The notes under the pieces were generated by a model. The model searched no databases, was not told the origin of the DNA, and saw only the letters and a list, made by a program, of their open reading frames with translations. From Pseudomonas sp. SCA2728.1_7 (lineage in GTDB: Bacteria > Pseudomonadota > Gammaproteobacteria > Pseudomonadales > Pseudomonadaceae): a stretch of DNA of 64,000 nt. Location: positions 5,461,001-5,525,000 of the forward strand of contig NZ_CP073104.1 in assembly GCF_018138145.1 (NCBI RefSeq), in the 5' to 3' direction. The position numbers and the translations under genes were made by a program. Shown here piece after piece: positions 30,084-40,194 of this stretch (position 1 is its first letter; the number at the start of each line of letters is the position of its first letter).

Positions 30084-32189
30084 ATGACCAAGACTCTCCA
30101 TCACCGTGCCTGCCACCTGTGCGAAGCCATTTGCGGGCTGACCATCGAGACCACCGAAACTGACGGCAATGTCGCGATCACCTCGATCAAGGGTGATGCG
30201 CTCGACACCTTCAGCCGTGGCCATATCTGCCCCAAAGCCGTGGCCCTGCAAGATATCCAGAACGATCCGGATCGTCTGCGTCAGCCGATGCGCCGGGTGG
30301 GCAGTGAATGGCTGCCGATCGAGTGGGACGAGGCGTTTACGCTGGTGGCTGAAAAGCTGGCGGCCATCCAGGAGCGTCATGGGCAGAACGCCGTGGCGGT
30401 CTATCAGGGTAATCCGAGCGTGCACAATTACGGGTTGATGACCCACAGCAACTATTTCCTCGGGTTGTTGAAGACGCGTAATCGCTTCTCGGCGACCTCG
30501 GTCGATCAGTTGCCGCATCACCTGAGCAGTTATCTGATGTACGGCCACGGCCTGCTGTTGCCGATTCCAGATATCGATCACACCGACTTCATGCTGATTC
30601 TCGGCGGTAATCCGCTGGCGTCCAACGGCAGCATCATGACCGTGCCGGATGTCGAGAAACGTTTAAAGGCAATCCAGGCGCGCGGCGGTAAAGTCGTTGT
30701 GGTCGATCCACGGCGCAGCGAGACGGCGGCGATAGCCGACCAACATTTGTTCGTGCGTCCTGGGGGCGATGCGGCGTTGTTGTTTGGCGTGCTCAACACG
30801 CTGTTTAGCGAGGGGCTGACCCGCGACAGTCATCTGCCGGTTGATGGCATGGACGAAGTGCGTGCAGCCGTCGCAGGTTTCACTGCTGAAGCCATGAGCC
30901 CGCTGTGCGCCGTGCCTGCTGAGCAGATCCGCCAACTGGCCCGCGACTTCGCCGCAGCGCCGAGTGCGGTGTGCTATGGGCGCATGGGCGTTTCGACGCA
31001 AGCGTTCGGTACGCTGTGCCATTGGGTCGTGCAGTTGATCAATCTGGTCACTGGCAACCTCGACCGGGTTGGCGGCGCGCTGTGCACCGAACCTGCGGTG
31101 GATCTGGTGGCGTCGACCTCGGGCGGGCATTTCAACAAATGGCAGAGCCGTGTCTCGGGACGTCCTGAATACGGCGGCGAGTTACCGGTCTCGGCGCTGG
31201 CCGAAGAGATGCTTACTGAAGGTGAGGGCCAGATCCGTGCACTGATCACCGTCGCTGGTAATCCAGTGCTGTCGACGCCGAACGGACGGCAACTGGAGCA
31301 GGCGCTGGACGGTCTCGAGTTCATGGTCAGCATCGACCTGTACATCAATGAAACCACGCGCTATGCCGACCTGATCCTGCCGTCGACCTCGGCGCTGGAG
31401 AATGATCACTACGACACGACGTTCAATCTGTTCGCGGTGCGTAACGTCACCCGCTTCAACCGCGCGATCCTCGCCAAGCCAGAGGGCGCCTTGCATGACT
31501 GGGAGATCTTCGTGGGCCTGGCCAAGGCCTTTGCCGAAAAGACCGGCAAGGAGCTGAAACCGACCATGCCACCGGCGAAGATGATCGACATGGGCCTGCG
31601 TATGGGGATGTACGGCGACGCATCTGAGCAAAAGCTGTCACTGGCGACATTGTTCGATCATCCGCACGGGATTGATCTGGGGGCGCTGAAAGCGAATCTG
31701 GCGTCGCGTCTTAAAACGCCGAATCAGCGCGTGCAGGCCGCTCCGCCAGAGATTCTCGCTGACCTTGCACGTTTCGCTGCGCTACAGGCTCCGGCCGCTG
31801 ATGAGCTGCTGATGATTGGCCGCCGCCACGTACGCAGCAACAATTCGTGGATGCACAACTATCACCGTCTGGTGAAGGGCAAGCCGCGTCATCAGTTGCT
31901 GATGCACCCGGATGATCTTGCCAGCCGTGGGCTTAACGATGGTCAGCTTGTGCGCGTCAGTTCACGGGTCGGCCAGATCGAGGTGGAAGTGCTTGGCAGT
32001 CTGGATATGATGAAGGGTGTGGTCAGTTTGCCGCACGGCTGGGGCCATGCGCGGCCAGGTGTGCAAATGGCGATTGCCAGTGGCCAGCCGGGGTCGAGTG
32101 CCAATGACCTGACCGATGAATGCCAGCTTGATGAGTTGTCGGGTAACGCGGCGCTTAATGGCGTGCCGGTCACGGTGGCGGCGGCCTGA
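30084..32189 (+). CDS. Molybdopterin (bis-MGD) oxidoreductase with one [4Fe-4S] cluster
   Basis: A 701-residue member of the formate dehydrogenase/nitrate reductase family. N-terminal cluster cysteines CHLC-x3-C (about 10, 13, 17) and HICPKA (about 49). Pterin-binding stretches LMLILGGNPLASNGSIM and MHPDDLASRGLNDGQLVRVSS in the C-terminal cap. The Mo-ligand region reads SATSVDQLPHH, without Cys or selenocysteine, so Ser is the likely ligand. No partner electron-transfer subunit is adjacent and no Tat signal is visible; it is probably a soluble cytoplasmic enzyme of unknown substrate. Confidence 0.85.
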   Translation: MTKTLHHRACHLCEAICGLTIETTETDGNVAITSIKGDALDTFSRGHICPKAVALQDIQNDPDRLRQPMRRVGSEWLPIEWDEAFTLVAEKLAAIQERHGQNAVAVYQGNPSVHNYGLMTHSNYFLGLLKTRNRFSATSVDQLPHHLSSYLMYGHGLLLPIPDIDHTDFMLILGGNPLASNGSIMTVPDVEKRLKAIQARGGKVVVVDPRRSETAAIADQHLFVRPGGDAALLFGVLNTLFSEGLTRDSHLPVDGMDEVRAAVAGFTAEAMSPLCAVPAEQIRQLARDFAAAPSAVCYGRMGVSTQAFGTLCHWVVQLINLVTGNLDRVGGALCTEPAVDLVASTSGGHFNKWQSRVSGRPEYGGELPVSALAEEMLTEGEGQIRALITVAGNPVLSTPNGRQLEQALDGLEFMVSIDLYINETTRYADLILPSTSALENDHYDTTFNLFAVRNVTRFNRAILAKPEGALHDWEIFVGLAKAFAEKTGKELKPTMPPAKMIDMGLRMGMYGDASEQKLSLATLFDHPHGIDLGALKANLASRLKTPNQRVQAAPPEILADLARFAALQAPAADELLMIGRRHVRSNNSWMHNYHRLVKGKPRHQLLMHPDDLASRGLNDGQLVRVSSRVGQIEVEVLGSLDMMKGVVSLPHGWGHARPGVQMAIASGQPGSSANDLTDECQLDELSGNAALNGVPVTVAAA

Positions 32190-32286
32190 GCATGACTGTC
32201 GGGGAGACCGAGCATGGCGCTCGGGATTCCGTTACAATGCGTCACCGTGCCGACCCATGAGTCGGAAAGTTCAGCCGAGGTGCTCC

Positions 32287-32628
32287 ATGGATATCATCGA
32301 AACGATTAAAGAGCAGATTGCCAACAACACCATTCTGCTTTACATGAAAGGCTCGCCGAATGCCCCACAGTGTGGCTTCTCCGCGAAAGCTGCGCAGGCT
32401 GTGATGGCGTGTGGCGAAAAGTTTGCGTACGTGGACATCCTGCAGAACCCGGAAATCCGCGCCAACCTGCCGAAGTACGCCAACTGGCCGACTTTCCCGC
32501 AACTGTGGGTCGGCGGTGAACTGGTCGGCGGTAGCGACATCATGACCGAGATGGCTGCAGACGGTTCGCTGCAAAGCACCATCAAGTCGGCTGTTGAAGC
32601 GGCAGCGGCGAACAAGTCCGAAGCCTGA
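32287..32628 (+). CDS. grxD: Monothiol glutaredoxin (Grx4 type)
   Basis: A 113-residue monothiol glutaredoxin. The CGFS active site is in PNAPQCGFSAKA (about residues 29-32), with the glutathione-binding WPTFPQLWV and GGSDIM motifs following. Such proteins bind a bridging [2Fe-2S] cluster with glutathione and take part in iron-sulfur delivery. Start ATG 32287 after GAGGTGCTCC. Placed next to the iron-storage genes bfr and bfd, as in other pseudomonads. Confidence 0.94.
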   Translation: MDIIETIKEQIANNTILLYMKGSPNAPQCGFSAKAAQAVMACGEKFAYVDILQNPEIRANLPKYANWPTFPQLWVGGELVGGSDIMTEMAADGSLQSTIKSAVEAAAANKSEA

Positions 32629-32652
32629 CGGCCTTACGCGACAGCTGCTGCT

Positions 32653-32700
32653 TGTGTAGGAGCTGTCGAGTGAAACGAGGCTGCGATCTTCTGATCTTCA
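32653..32700. repeat. REP of a second family, left half of a broken pair
   Basis: GTAGGAGCTGTCGAGTGAAA followed by CGAGGCTGCGATCTT is a different REP class from the GTGGGAGCGAGCC copies. A decayed inverse arm (AAGATCGCGGCCTTCGGCAG) appears at 32787-32806, running almost to the bfr stop. A terminator lies between the two halves. Confidence 0.7.
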
Positions 32701-32705
32701 GCCAA

Positions 32706-32743
32706 TAAAAAGCCCCGCCACTCGAAAGAGGGCGGGGCTTTTT
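32706..32743. terminator. Bidirectional terminator between grxD and bfr
   Basis: AAAAAGCCCCGCC and GGCGGGGCTTTTT form a stem with an A-tract and T-tract on the two sides. It serves convergent grxD and bfr. Confidence 0.9.
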
Positions 32744-32809
32744 AGTGCGTTCGAAAAGTTACTGCAAGTTGCCGGTGCAATCTGAAAAGATCGCGGCCTT
32801 CGGCAGCGC

Positions 32810-33283
32810 TTACTCTTCGCCCATCTGCGATTGCAGATAGTTCTCAAGACCGACTTTATCGATCAGACCCAGCTGGGTTTCCAGCCAGTCGATATGTTCT
32901 TCTTCGGATTCGAGAATGTCTTCAAGCAGTTCACGGCTACCGAAGTCACCGACAGTTTCGCAATGTGCGATCGCGGTCTTCAGGTCAGCGTGACCGGTCT
33001 TCTCGATACGCAAGTCGCACTCCAGCATTTCCTTGGTGTGCTCGCCGATGTGCAGCTTGCCCAGGTCCTGCACGTTCGGCAGGCCTTCGAGGAACAGGAT
33101 GCGCTTGATCAGCTTGTCCGCGTGTTTCATCTCGTCGATGGATTCTTTGTATTCGTGTTTGCCGAGCTTGTTCAGGCCCCAATCTTCGTACATGCGCGCA
33201 TGCAGGAAGTACTGATTGATCGCGACCAGCTCATTGGCAAGGATCTTGTTGAGATGCTGGATGACTGTAATGTCGCCTTTCAT
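32810..33283 (-). CDS. bfrB: Bacterioferritin (heme-containing, BfrB type)
   Basis: A 157-residue ferritin subunit for a 24-mer iron-storage shell. Heme ligand Met52 is present (DEMKHAD), and ferroxidase ligands are seen as E18, E51 and H54, then the EEEHIDWLE segment (about 126-134). These mark the BfrB type rather than the heme-free FtnA type. bfd, encoding its ferredoxin partner that releases the stored iron, lies just upstream on the same strand. Confidence 0.95.
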   Translation of the reverse strand: MKGDITVIQHLNKILANELVAINQYFLHARMYEDWGLNKLGKHEYKESIDEMKHADKLIKRILFLEGLPNVQDLGKLHIGEHTKEMLECDLRIEKTGHADLKTAIAHCETVGDFGSRELLEDILESEEEHIDWLETQLGLIDKVGLENYLQSQMGEE

Positions 33284-33440
33284 GATCGGAGTCCTGCCCT
33301 GTATTCGCTGTATATACGGCAGAGTTTGAGCTTCGTACTTATAAGTGTCAAACCTAAGTTATTGAATAATATATGAAAATTAATCGGAATAAGAATGTTT
33401 GTGTTCCGCGTCTGGAGCCTAAGCAATTGATTTACAGGCA

Positions 33441-33468
33441 TAAAAAAACCGGACATAAGTCCGGTTCT
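33441..33468 (-). terminator. Terminator after bfd
   Basis: On the minus strand, ACCGGACTTATGTCCGGT is followed by TTTTTT. It lies 17 bases past the bfd stop, so bfd and bfrB are probably separate transcripts. Confidence 0.85.
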
Positions 33469-33484
33469 TTGGAATGGGGTGTTA

Positions 33485-33703
33485 TTACGCAGCGGTAAAT
33501 TCTACCGGATAGGGGATCGCGGCCTGAGCGGTTTGCAGCTTGGTCAGGGTTTCGCGGACCACTTCCTTGGCAAGGCAGGCACATTTGCCGCATTGGCTGG
33601 CGACGCCGGTGGCCTGGCGGACTTCTTTATAGCTGCAGCAACCTTCATAGATCGCTTCGCGGATCTGTCCGTCGGTGACGCCAGTGCAGAGACAAACATA
33701 CAT
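33485..33703 (-). CDS. bfd: Bacterioferritin-associated ferredoxin
   Basis: A 72-residue [2Fe-2S] protein. Cluster cysteines C4 and C6 (MYVCLCTG) and C38/C41 (QCGKC) match the C-x-C...C-x2-C spacing of Bfd. It docks on bacterioferritin over the heme and supplies electrons to mobilise iron. ATG 33703 is chosen because the motif begins at residue 4; the frame stays open to 33733. A Fur-like box upstream (33751-33769) fits induction under iron starvation. Confidence 0.95.
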   Translation of the reverse strand: MYVCLCTGVTDGQIREAIYEGCCSYKEVRQATGVASQCGKCACLAKEVVRETLTKLQTAQAAIPYPVEFTAA

Positions 33704-33750
33704 AAGTGAGAACCGTCGCTGGTTGTGACTCAATTGCGATGGATCTTAAT

Positions 33751-33769
33751 GTTAACGAGAATGATTGTC
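33751..33769 (-). promoter_or_regulatory. Fur-box-like site upstream of bfd
   Basis: GTTAACGAGAATGATTGTC matches 14 of 19 positions of GATAATGATAATCATTATC. It lies about 50 bases upstream of the bfd start. The rest of the 314-base gap to the peroxiredoxin gene shows no gene. Confidence 0.7.
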
Positions 33770-34017
33770 AAAGTGCTTTCGGAACGCTTCAGCTGATTAA
33801 CCACCATGACTGACGAACGGTATTTGCTGGCGATTTGCCTGGCCCCGTAAATGCACCACCGTTCTGCGCCTGCTTTGAAAAACCGTTAAGGACAGGCCAA
33901 ATTCGCAGTGTATGATGGTCGGCCCTTGCGAAGGGGGTTCGTGTCACAGGGCTGTCGCCTGAGGGTGGCAGGCTGGCGCGGACCCTGAACTTCAAGTTTT
34001 TACACCAGGAGATATCA

Positions 34018-34620
34018 ATGAGCGTACTCGTAGGCAAACAAGCCCCTGACTTCACCGTCCCGGCCGTACTCGGCAATGGCGAGATCGTTGACAGCTTCAC
34101 CCTGTCCTCGGCCATCAAAGGCAAATACGGCCTGGTGTTCTTCTACCCACTGGACTTCACCTTCGTCTGCCCGTCCGAGCTGATCGCTCTGGACAACCGC
34201 ATGGCCGACTTCAAGGCACGCAACGTTGAAGTGATCGCTGTGTCGATCGACTCGCACTTCACTCACAACGCATGGCGCAACACTCCAGTGAACAATGGCG
34301 GCATCGGTCAGGTGAAATACACCATGGCTGCCGACATGAAGCACGACATCGCCAAGGCCTACGACGTTGAATCCGAAGGCGGCGTGGCTTTCCGTGGCGC
34401 GTTCCTGATCGACGACAAGGGCGTTGTCCGCTCGCAGATCATCAACGACCTGCCGCTGGGCCGTAACATGGAAGAGCTGATCCGTCTGGTCGACGCTCTG
34501 CAATTCCACGAAGAGCACGGCGAAGTCTGCCCTGCCAACTGGAAAAAAGGCGACAAAGGCATGAACGCTTCGCCAGAAGGTGTTGCTGCTTACCTGACCG
34601 AGAACGCTGCGGCCCTGTAA
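34018..34620 (+). CDS. Typical 2-Cys peroxiredoxin (AhpC/TSA family)
   Basis: A 200-residue peroxiredoxin that reduces hydrogen peroxide and organic peroxides. Peroxidatic Cys51 in DFTFVCPSE, resolving Cys near 171 in HGEVCPANW, and catalytic Thr/Arg in the same fold. It starts at ATG 34018 after CCAGGAG. Monocistronic, with a terminator right behind. It is a second-type AhpC/Tsa protein, without an adjacent ahpF reductase; thioredoxin is the likely reductant. Confidence 0.93.
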   Translation: MSVLVGKQAPDFTVPAVLGNGEIVDSFTLSSAIKGKYGLVFFYPLDFTFVCPSELIALDNRMADFKARNVEVIAVSIDSHFTHNAWRNTPVNNGGIGQVKYTMAADMKHDIAKAYDVESEGGVAFRGAFLIDDKGVVRSQIINDLPLGRNMEELIRLVDALQFHEEHGEVCPANWKKGDKGMNASPEGVAAYLTENAAAL

Positions 34621-34637
34621 GGCGCAACGTCGAGGTA

Positions 34638-34669
34638 CAAAAAACCGGCCCACGTGGCCGGTTTTTTTA
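34638..34669. terminator. Terminator between peroxiredoxin and rnt
   Basis: AAAAAACCGGCC / GGCCGGTTTTTTT with a short CACGT loop, serving the convergent genes. Confidence 0.92.
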
Positions 34670-34697
34670 TGCGCGGGATTTACCCGACGACCATCAA

Positions 34698-35375
34698 TCA
34701 GTCGTCGAAGTCTTCCCAGCCGCCCATCTGTTTCCAGCGGTTGACGATGCCGCAGAACAGCTCAGCGGTTTTCTCGGTGTCGTAACGTGCCGAGTGCGCC
34801 TCACGGCCATCGAAATCGATGTCGGCAGCCTGGCAGGCTTTCGCCAGTACGGTTTGACCGTAGGCCAGACCGGCCAGCGTCGCGGTGTCGAAGCTGGAGA
34901 ATGGGTGGAACGGGTTGCGCTTCATGTCCAGACGCGCAACGGCCGCGTTGAGGAAGCCAAGGTCGAAGCTGCTGTTGTGACCAACCAGAATCGCGCGCTT
35001 GCAGCCGTTGGCCTTCAGCGCCTTGCGGATGCCACGGAAAATGTCGGTCAGCGCAGTTTCTTCGCTGACCGCCATGCGTAGTGGGTGATCGAGCTTGATC
35101 CCGGTGAACTCCAGCGCCGCTGCTTCGATGTTGGCGCCTTCGAACGGCTCAACACGGAAGAAGTAGGTGTGGTCCGGGTAAACAAAACCCTTTTCATCCA
35201 TGGCGATGGTGGTCGCAGCAATCTCCAGCAACGCATCGGTGGCCGAGTTGAAGCCACCGGTTTCTACGTCAACGACAACCGGCAGGTAGCCGCGAAAGCG
35301 TGCTGCCATCGGGTGACGGGAACCGCCACCGCCACTTTGACCGTCCAGTTCGTCGTCGAAATGGTCTTCACTCAC
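34698..35375 (-). CDS. rnt: Ribonuclease T
   Basis: A 225-residue DEDD-family 3'-5' exonuclease that trims the ends of tRNA and other stable RNAs. Exo [11 protein letters not shown] (Asp/Glu near 35-37), Exo [14 protein letters not shown], Exo [17 protein letters not shown] (catalytic His and Asp). The C-terminal end WEDFDD is acidic. It overlaps the pyrC stop by four bases, so the two are co-transcribed. Confidence 0.95.
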   Translation of the reverse strand: MSEDHFDDELDGQSGGGGSRHPMAARFRGYLPVVVDVETGGFNSATDALLEIAATTIAMDEKGFVYPDHTYFFRVEPFEGANIEAAALEFTGIKLDHPLRMAVSEETALTDIFRGIRKALKANGCKRAILVGHNSSFDLGFLNAAVARLDMKRNPFHPFSSFDTATLAGLAYGQTVLAKACQAADIDFDGREAHSARYDTEKTAELFCGIVNRWKQMGGWEDFDD

Positions 35376-36418
35376 GCGTGTTCCTCCAGCAGGCGCCAGC
35401 GCAGTTTTTCACCGGCGCGCAGCGGGATAACGGTCAGCTCGCCAAACGGCAGGCTGGTCGGGGCGGTCCATTCTTCACGAACCAGGGTGATGCGATCGGT
35501 GTTTGCCGGCAGGCCGTAGAACCGCGGGCCGTTGAGGCTGGCGAAGGCTTCGAGCTTGTCCAGCGCGTTACGCTGTTCGAAGGCTTCGGCATACATCTCG
35601 ATGGCGGCGTACGCGGTGTAGCAGCCGGCGCAGCCACAAGCGGCTTCTTTGGCGTGCTGCGCGTGCGGCGCCGAATCGGTGCCGAGGAAGAACTTCGCAC
35701 TGCCACTGGTGGCGGCGTCGAGCAGGGCTTCCTGGTGCGTATTGCGCTTGAGGATCGGCAGGCAATAGAAGTGCGGCCGAATCCCGCCCACCAGCATGTG
35801 ATTGCGGTTGTAGAGCAGGTGATGCGCGGTGATGGTCGCGCCAACGTTGGCCGAAGCCTCGTTGACGAACTGCACGGCGTCGGCGGTGGTGATGTGTTCG
35901 AACACCACTTTCAGCGTCGGAAAACGCTCGACCACGCGGCGCATGTGCTCATCGATGAAAATCTTTTCGCGGTCGAACACATCGACGTCGCCACGGGTGA
36001 CTTCACCGTGGATCAACAGCGGCATGCCGACTTCGGCCATGGCTTCGATTGCCGGCAGAATCTTGTCGATGCTGGTCACGCCGGAATCGGAGTTGGTGGT
36101 CGCGCCGGCCGGGTACAGCTTGGCGGCATAGACAAAACCACTGGCCTTGGCTTCACGAATTTCTTCGGGCTGGGTGCGGTCGGTGAGGTACAGCACCATC
36201 AGCGGCTCAAAGCGACTGCCGGCCGGGCGGGCAGCGAGAATCCGCTGGCGATAGCCGTCGGCTTCAGCGGCGTTGCGCACCGGAGGTACCAGGTTGGGCA
36301 TGATGATCGCGCGGCCGAAAGTGCGCGCAACATCGGCAACGGTATTGGTCAACACGGCACCATCGCGAAGATGAATGTGCCAGTCGTCGGGACGCAGCAG
36401 GGTCAGGCGGTCGGACAT
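35372..36418 (-). CDS. pyrC: Dihydroorotase (class II)
   Basis: A 348-residue zinc enzyme of pyrimidine synthesis that interconverts carbamoyl-aspartate and dihydroorotate. Metal motif [10 protein letters not shown] (about 11-20), the substrate Arg within it, the HGEV metal His segment near 137, EHITTADAV (near 175) and the catalytic Asp in LGTDSAPHA. Full length and of the E. coli-like class. First gene of pyrC-rnt. Confidence 0.95.
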   Translation of the reverse strand: MSDRLTLLRPDDWHIHLRDGAVLTNTVADVARTFGRAIIMPNLVPPVRNAAEADGYRQRILAARPAGSRFEPLMVLYLTDRTQPEEIREAKASGFVYAAKLYPAGATTNSDSGVTSIDKILPAIEAMAEVGMPLLIHGEVTRGDVDVFDREKIFIDEHMRRVVERFPTLKVVFEHITTADAVQFVNEASANVGATITAHHLLYNRNHMLVGGIRPHFYCLPILKRNTHQEALLDAATSGSAKFFLGTDSAPHAQHAKEAACGCAGCYTAYAAIEMYAEAFEQRNALDKLEAFASLNGPRFYGLPANTDRITLVREEWTAPTSLPFGELTVIPLRAGEKLRWRLLEEHA

Positions 36419-36485
36419 GAGGGGATTCCAGGCGGGTCAAACTGAGGCGAATGCTACCGGAAAAGACTCTTGCAGGCACTCGCTA

Positions 36486-36512
36486 TCAAGTTTTGCGGGA
36501 AGCTTCCGATAT
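36486..36512 (+). promoter_or_regulatory. Sigma-28 (FliA) promoter of motY
   Basis: TCAAGTTT, an 11-base spacer, then TCCGATAT, compared with TAAAGTTT-N11-GCCGATAA: 13 of 16 positions match with the exact spacing. It lies about 67 bases upstream of the motY start. Late flagellar genes are read from such promoters. Confidence 0.8.
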
Positions 36513-36578
36513 CCCGTAGGTATGCCGTAAACATAGTGTGAATCGGTCTTTGTGTTTCAGAAGCCAATGGAGCCTCCC

Positions 36579-37490
36579 GTGCGCCAGCGTTATTTAGCCT
36601 TGCTCAGTGTGTTTGCCAGCCTTCCCGCGATGGCGCTCACGTACCAGACCCGTCTGGAGAACATTGAGTGGACGGTCGCCGGCGACAAGTTCGAATGTCG
36701 CCTGACCCAGCCGATCACCGATTTCGGCTCGGGCGAGTTCGTGCGCAAGGCGGGCGAGCAGGCGATCTTCCGTCTGAACGCCTACAACGCCATGCTTGGC
36801 GGTGGTTCGGCAACGTTGCTGGCAGCCGCTGCGCCTTGGCAGCCAGGGCGTGGTGACATCAATCTGGGCAGCGTCCGGCTCGGCAGCGGCAACGTGCTGT
36901 TCAGCAGTTCGCAGTCGCAGGCCGGAGGTCTGATCAGCGGTCTGCTGGACGGGCGCAGCCCGGTTGTACGTCGCGCGTCTGGCGATGGCCGTGTCTCGGA
37001 AGTGCGTTTATTGCCGGTGAAATTCAGCAAGGCGTTTAACGACTATCAGACCTGTGTGGCGAAATTGCTGCCGCAGAATTTCGACCAGATCAAGCAGTCG
37101 CAGATCGGCTTCCCCGGCGAGGGCGTTGATCTGGACGCCGCCGCCAAGGCCAAGCTGCAAGTGATGCTCGAATTCATGAAGGCCGATCCGACGGTCAATC
37201 ACATCGAGCTCGATGGCCACTCGGACAACAGCGGCAATCGCCTGACCAACCGTGAACTGTCGCGCCGCCGAGCGCTGGCAGTGGTCGACTTCTTCAAGGC
37301 CAACGGCATTCAGGAATCGCAGATCACCGTACGCTTCCATGGCGAGCAATATCCGATCGTGCCGAACACCAATGCGGCCAATCGTGCGAAGAACCGTCGG
37401 GTCAATGTCAAACTGGCGCGCGTGGCGCCGACCAGCCCCGCACCTGCGCCTCAAGCGAGTACACCAGCCAGCACTGCAGCAACTTCCTGA
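36579..37490 (+). CDS. motY: MotY, sodium/proton flagellar motor T-ring protein
   Basis: A 303-residue exported protein. The GTG start at 36579, six bases after GGAG, opens a clean signal peptide (MRQRYLALLSVFASLPAMA), which is why it is preferred over the upstream ATG at 36552. The N-terminal domain (YQTRLENIEWTVAGDKFECRLTQPI) is MotY-specific. The C-terminal OmpA-like peptidoglycan-binding domain includes IELDGHSDNSGNRLTNRELSRRRA and NRAKNRRVNVKL. The tail is Pro/Ala/Thr-rich. MotY anchors stator units at the flagellar basal body. Confidence 0.9.
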   Translation: MRQRYLALLSVFASLPAMALTYQTRLENIEWTVAGDKFECRLTQPITDFGSGEFVRKAGEQAIFRLNAYNAMLGGGSATLLAAAAPWQPGRGDINLGSVRLGSGNVLFSSSQSQAGGLISGLLDGRSPVVRRASGDGRVSEVRLLPVKFSKAFNDYQTCVAKLLPQNFDQIKQSQIGFPGEGVDLDAAAKAKLQVMLEFMKADPTVNHIELDGHSDNSGNRLTNRELSRRRALAVVDFFKANGIQESQITVRFHGEQYPIVPNTNAANRAKNRRVNVKLARVAPTSPAPAPQASTPASTAATS

Positions 37491-37523
37491 CCCGCCGGTC
37501 ATCGTCGCGCTCTCGACAGATTC

Positions 37524-37560
37524 TGTCGCTTTGTCGTCTTAAGCTGTCGCGCCTCTGTAA
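37524..37560 (+). promoter_or_regulatory. Candidate ArgR operator upstream of argG
   Basis: TGTCGC occurs at 37524-37529 and again at 37545-37550, exactly 21 bases apart, and the second copy fits TGTCGC-N8-AA. This direct-repeat layout is that described for Pseudomonas ArgR operators. The sites lie 60-95 bases upstream of argG. Confidence 0.65.
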
Positions 37561-37619
37561 ATTATCGCGTTTGAGCGGTAGACTCCTCGGCTTTCCGTAG
37601 AACCCCGTGGAGTGATGGC

Positions 37620-38837
<1,218 letters not shown>

Positions 38838-38860
38838 GCGTTGCAGACTGACGCGCAATG

Positions 38861-38900
38861 AAAAGGGCGGCCTTGTCATCGAGACAAGGTCGCCCTTTTT
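38861..38900 (+). terminator. Terminator after argG
   Basis: AAAAGGGCGGCCTTGTC pairs with GACAAGGTCGCCCTTTTT around an ATCGA loop; one G-T wobble. Confidence 0.9.
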
Positions 38901-38970
38901 GCATCATTCTTTGCCTATCTCTGATCGAGCCGTGTTCCTGGTCTTCGCGTTCGTGGCTACGACTCATCTT

Positions 38971-39717
38971 TCATGCCCGTCCCAGCAGCGTCACCGCTTG
39001 TGAGCACAGGTTATAAACAATACAAAGCGTTTTGCCTGAGCCTTTTTTAACCTGCTTGATGTGCAGCAGCGCATTTTTCGTCAGTAAAACGTCCGACACA
39101 TGATTGGAAAGAAACACCACCACACGGACAGTTTTCCTGTCGAGGTTTCGGATATTTTCCAGAATCGTGGCTAATTCTTTTGACGCGTCGACATCTCGCG
39201 CATCAATGAGATGCAGGTTGCTGATCCACGCGGGCAACTGGATGTTGTGCTGAACAATCAGACTCGACTTGGTGTTGGTCCCCCCAGGTGGGTCGGGCGC
39301 GGTGTGCACTGTGCACGAGACTTTGCATTCCACTGTGGCTGACTCGTTGGGCACGACACAACTTGATAGTTCAAATGTACCTCGCGTGGATGACTCCTGA
39401 GTCGAAGTGTTTCGTTTGCTCTCGCGGTCATTGTTGTCGATTGTTTTTAGAAAACTCTTGTCTTTGCCGAAGTCTGAAGGCGAATAAAGAGAGCGGTAGT
39501 TAAAGTTTAAAGTAATAAAGAACAGAAATAGCAAATAGAATGGGAAGCTGATCAGAAACCACACGTAAATCTCCCTGTCTTTGTTGTCGAGAAAAGGCAG
39601 GGAAACTGCGGCTGATGTTTCCGAGATGGCTGCAAATATGGCAATTACTGTCATTGGGTTAGTGATCTTGTTTTTTATTTTCAGCATGTTTGTACTCTTG
39701 TGTCTGGTCTTTCTCAT
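38971..39717 (-). CDS. Two-helix membrane protein with a cytosolic domain, unknown function
   Basis: A 248-residue protein, unrecognised. Two N-terminal hydrophobic stretches (MTVIAIFAAISETSAAVSLP near residue 22, and WFLISFPFYLLFLFFITL near 53) should form a hairpin in the inner membrane. A charged linker follows, then a C-terminal domain with alternating strands and helices (NLHLIDARDVDASKE, TVRVVVFLSNHVSDVLL, KTLCIVYNLCSQAV). Its DNA is clearly more AT-rich than neighbouring core genes, suggesting acquisition. An internal ATG at 39687 (MLKIKNKI) is an equally good start. Confidence 0.6.
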   Translation of the reverse strand: MRKTRHKSTNMLKIKNKITNPMTVIAIFAAISETSAAVSLPFLDNKDREIYVWFLISFPFYLLFLFFITLNFNYRSLYSPSDFGKDKSFLKTIDNNDRESKRNTSTQESSTRGTFELSSCVVPNESATVECKVSCTVHTAPDPPGGTNTKSSLIVQHNIQLPAWISNLHLIDARDVDASKELATILENIRNLDRKTVRVVVFLSNHVSDVLLTKNALLHIKQVKKGSGKTLCIVYNLCSQAVTLLGRA

Positions 39718-40194
39718 GGTTAATGGTTTGTGTTGGTTGAGAAGTGGGTAGTTGATTTTCAGGTATTTATATTTATAGTAAAAGTATTGGGTCGGGTATA
39801 AATATCTTGTTTCAAGTGTTTATATTCTGCTCGCTGTTATCGAGTTCGTGTGTCTGCTATTGCGTTATGTTTGCGGTTTGTAATAAATGTCCTCTGCCGA
39901 GCGCAAGCTCAAGGGGGGCGAGGCCGTTTTGGCCAGTGCAGGTCTGCGGCGAGTCACGAACTCGATGTCGTCAGTCGTAGTCTGTAACAAGTTGGAAGAG
40001 AACTATTGCTTTGGATGGAGGAGGGAATAACGTCGGATTTTTAGGAGAGTAGCGATTTTTTGTAGGATTAATCCGCGATCGCTGTAGGGGATGTCTCTCG
40101 ATGCAAGTGCATGATAACCCCGGCATGCCATAGAGCAAGTGACTGGGCTATTGTGCGTGTTCTAAAAATTCGAACAGCGAAACTGGACTTGCCC
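39718..40194. other. AT-rich intergenic stretch between the membrane protein and the response regulator
   Basis: 477 bases without a supported gene. The left half is unusually AT-rich (for example GTATTTATATTTATAGTAAA near 39761-39780); the right half returns to normal composition. A palindrome GGATTAATCC (40065-40074) in front of the regulator gene is a candidate regulatory site. A small RNA cannot be excluded. Confidence 0.5.
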
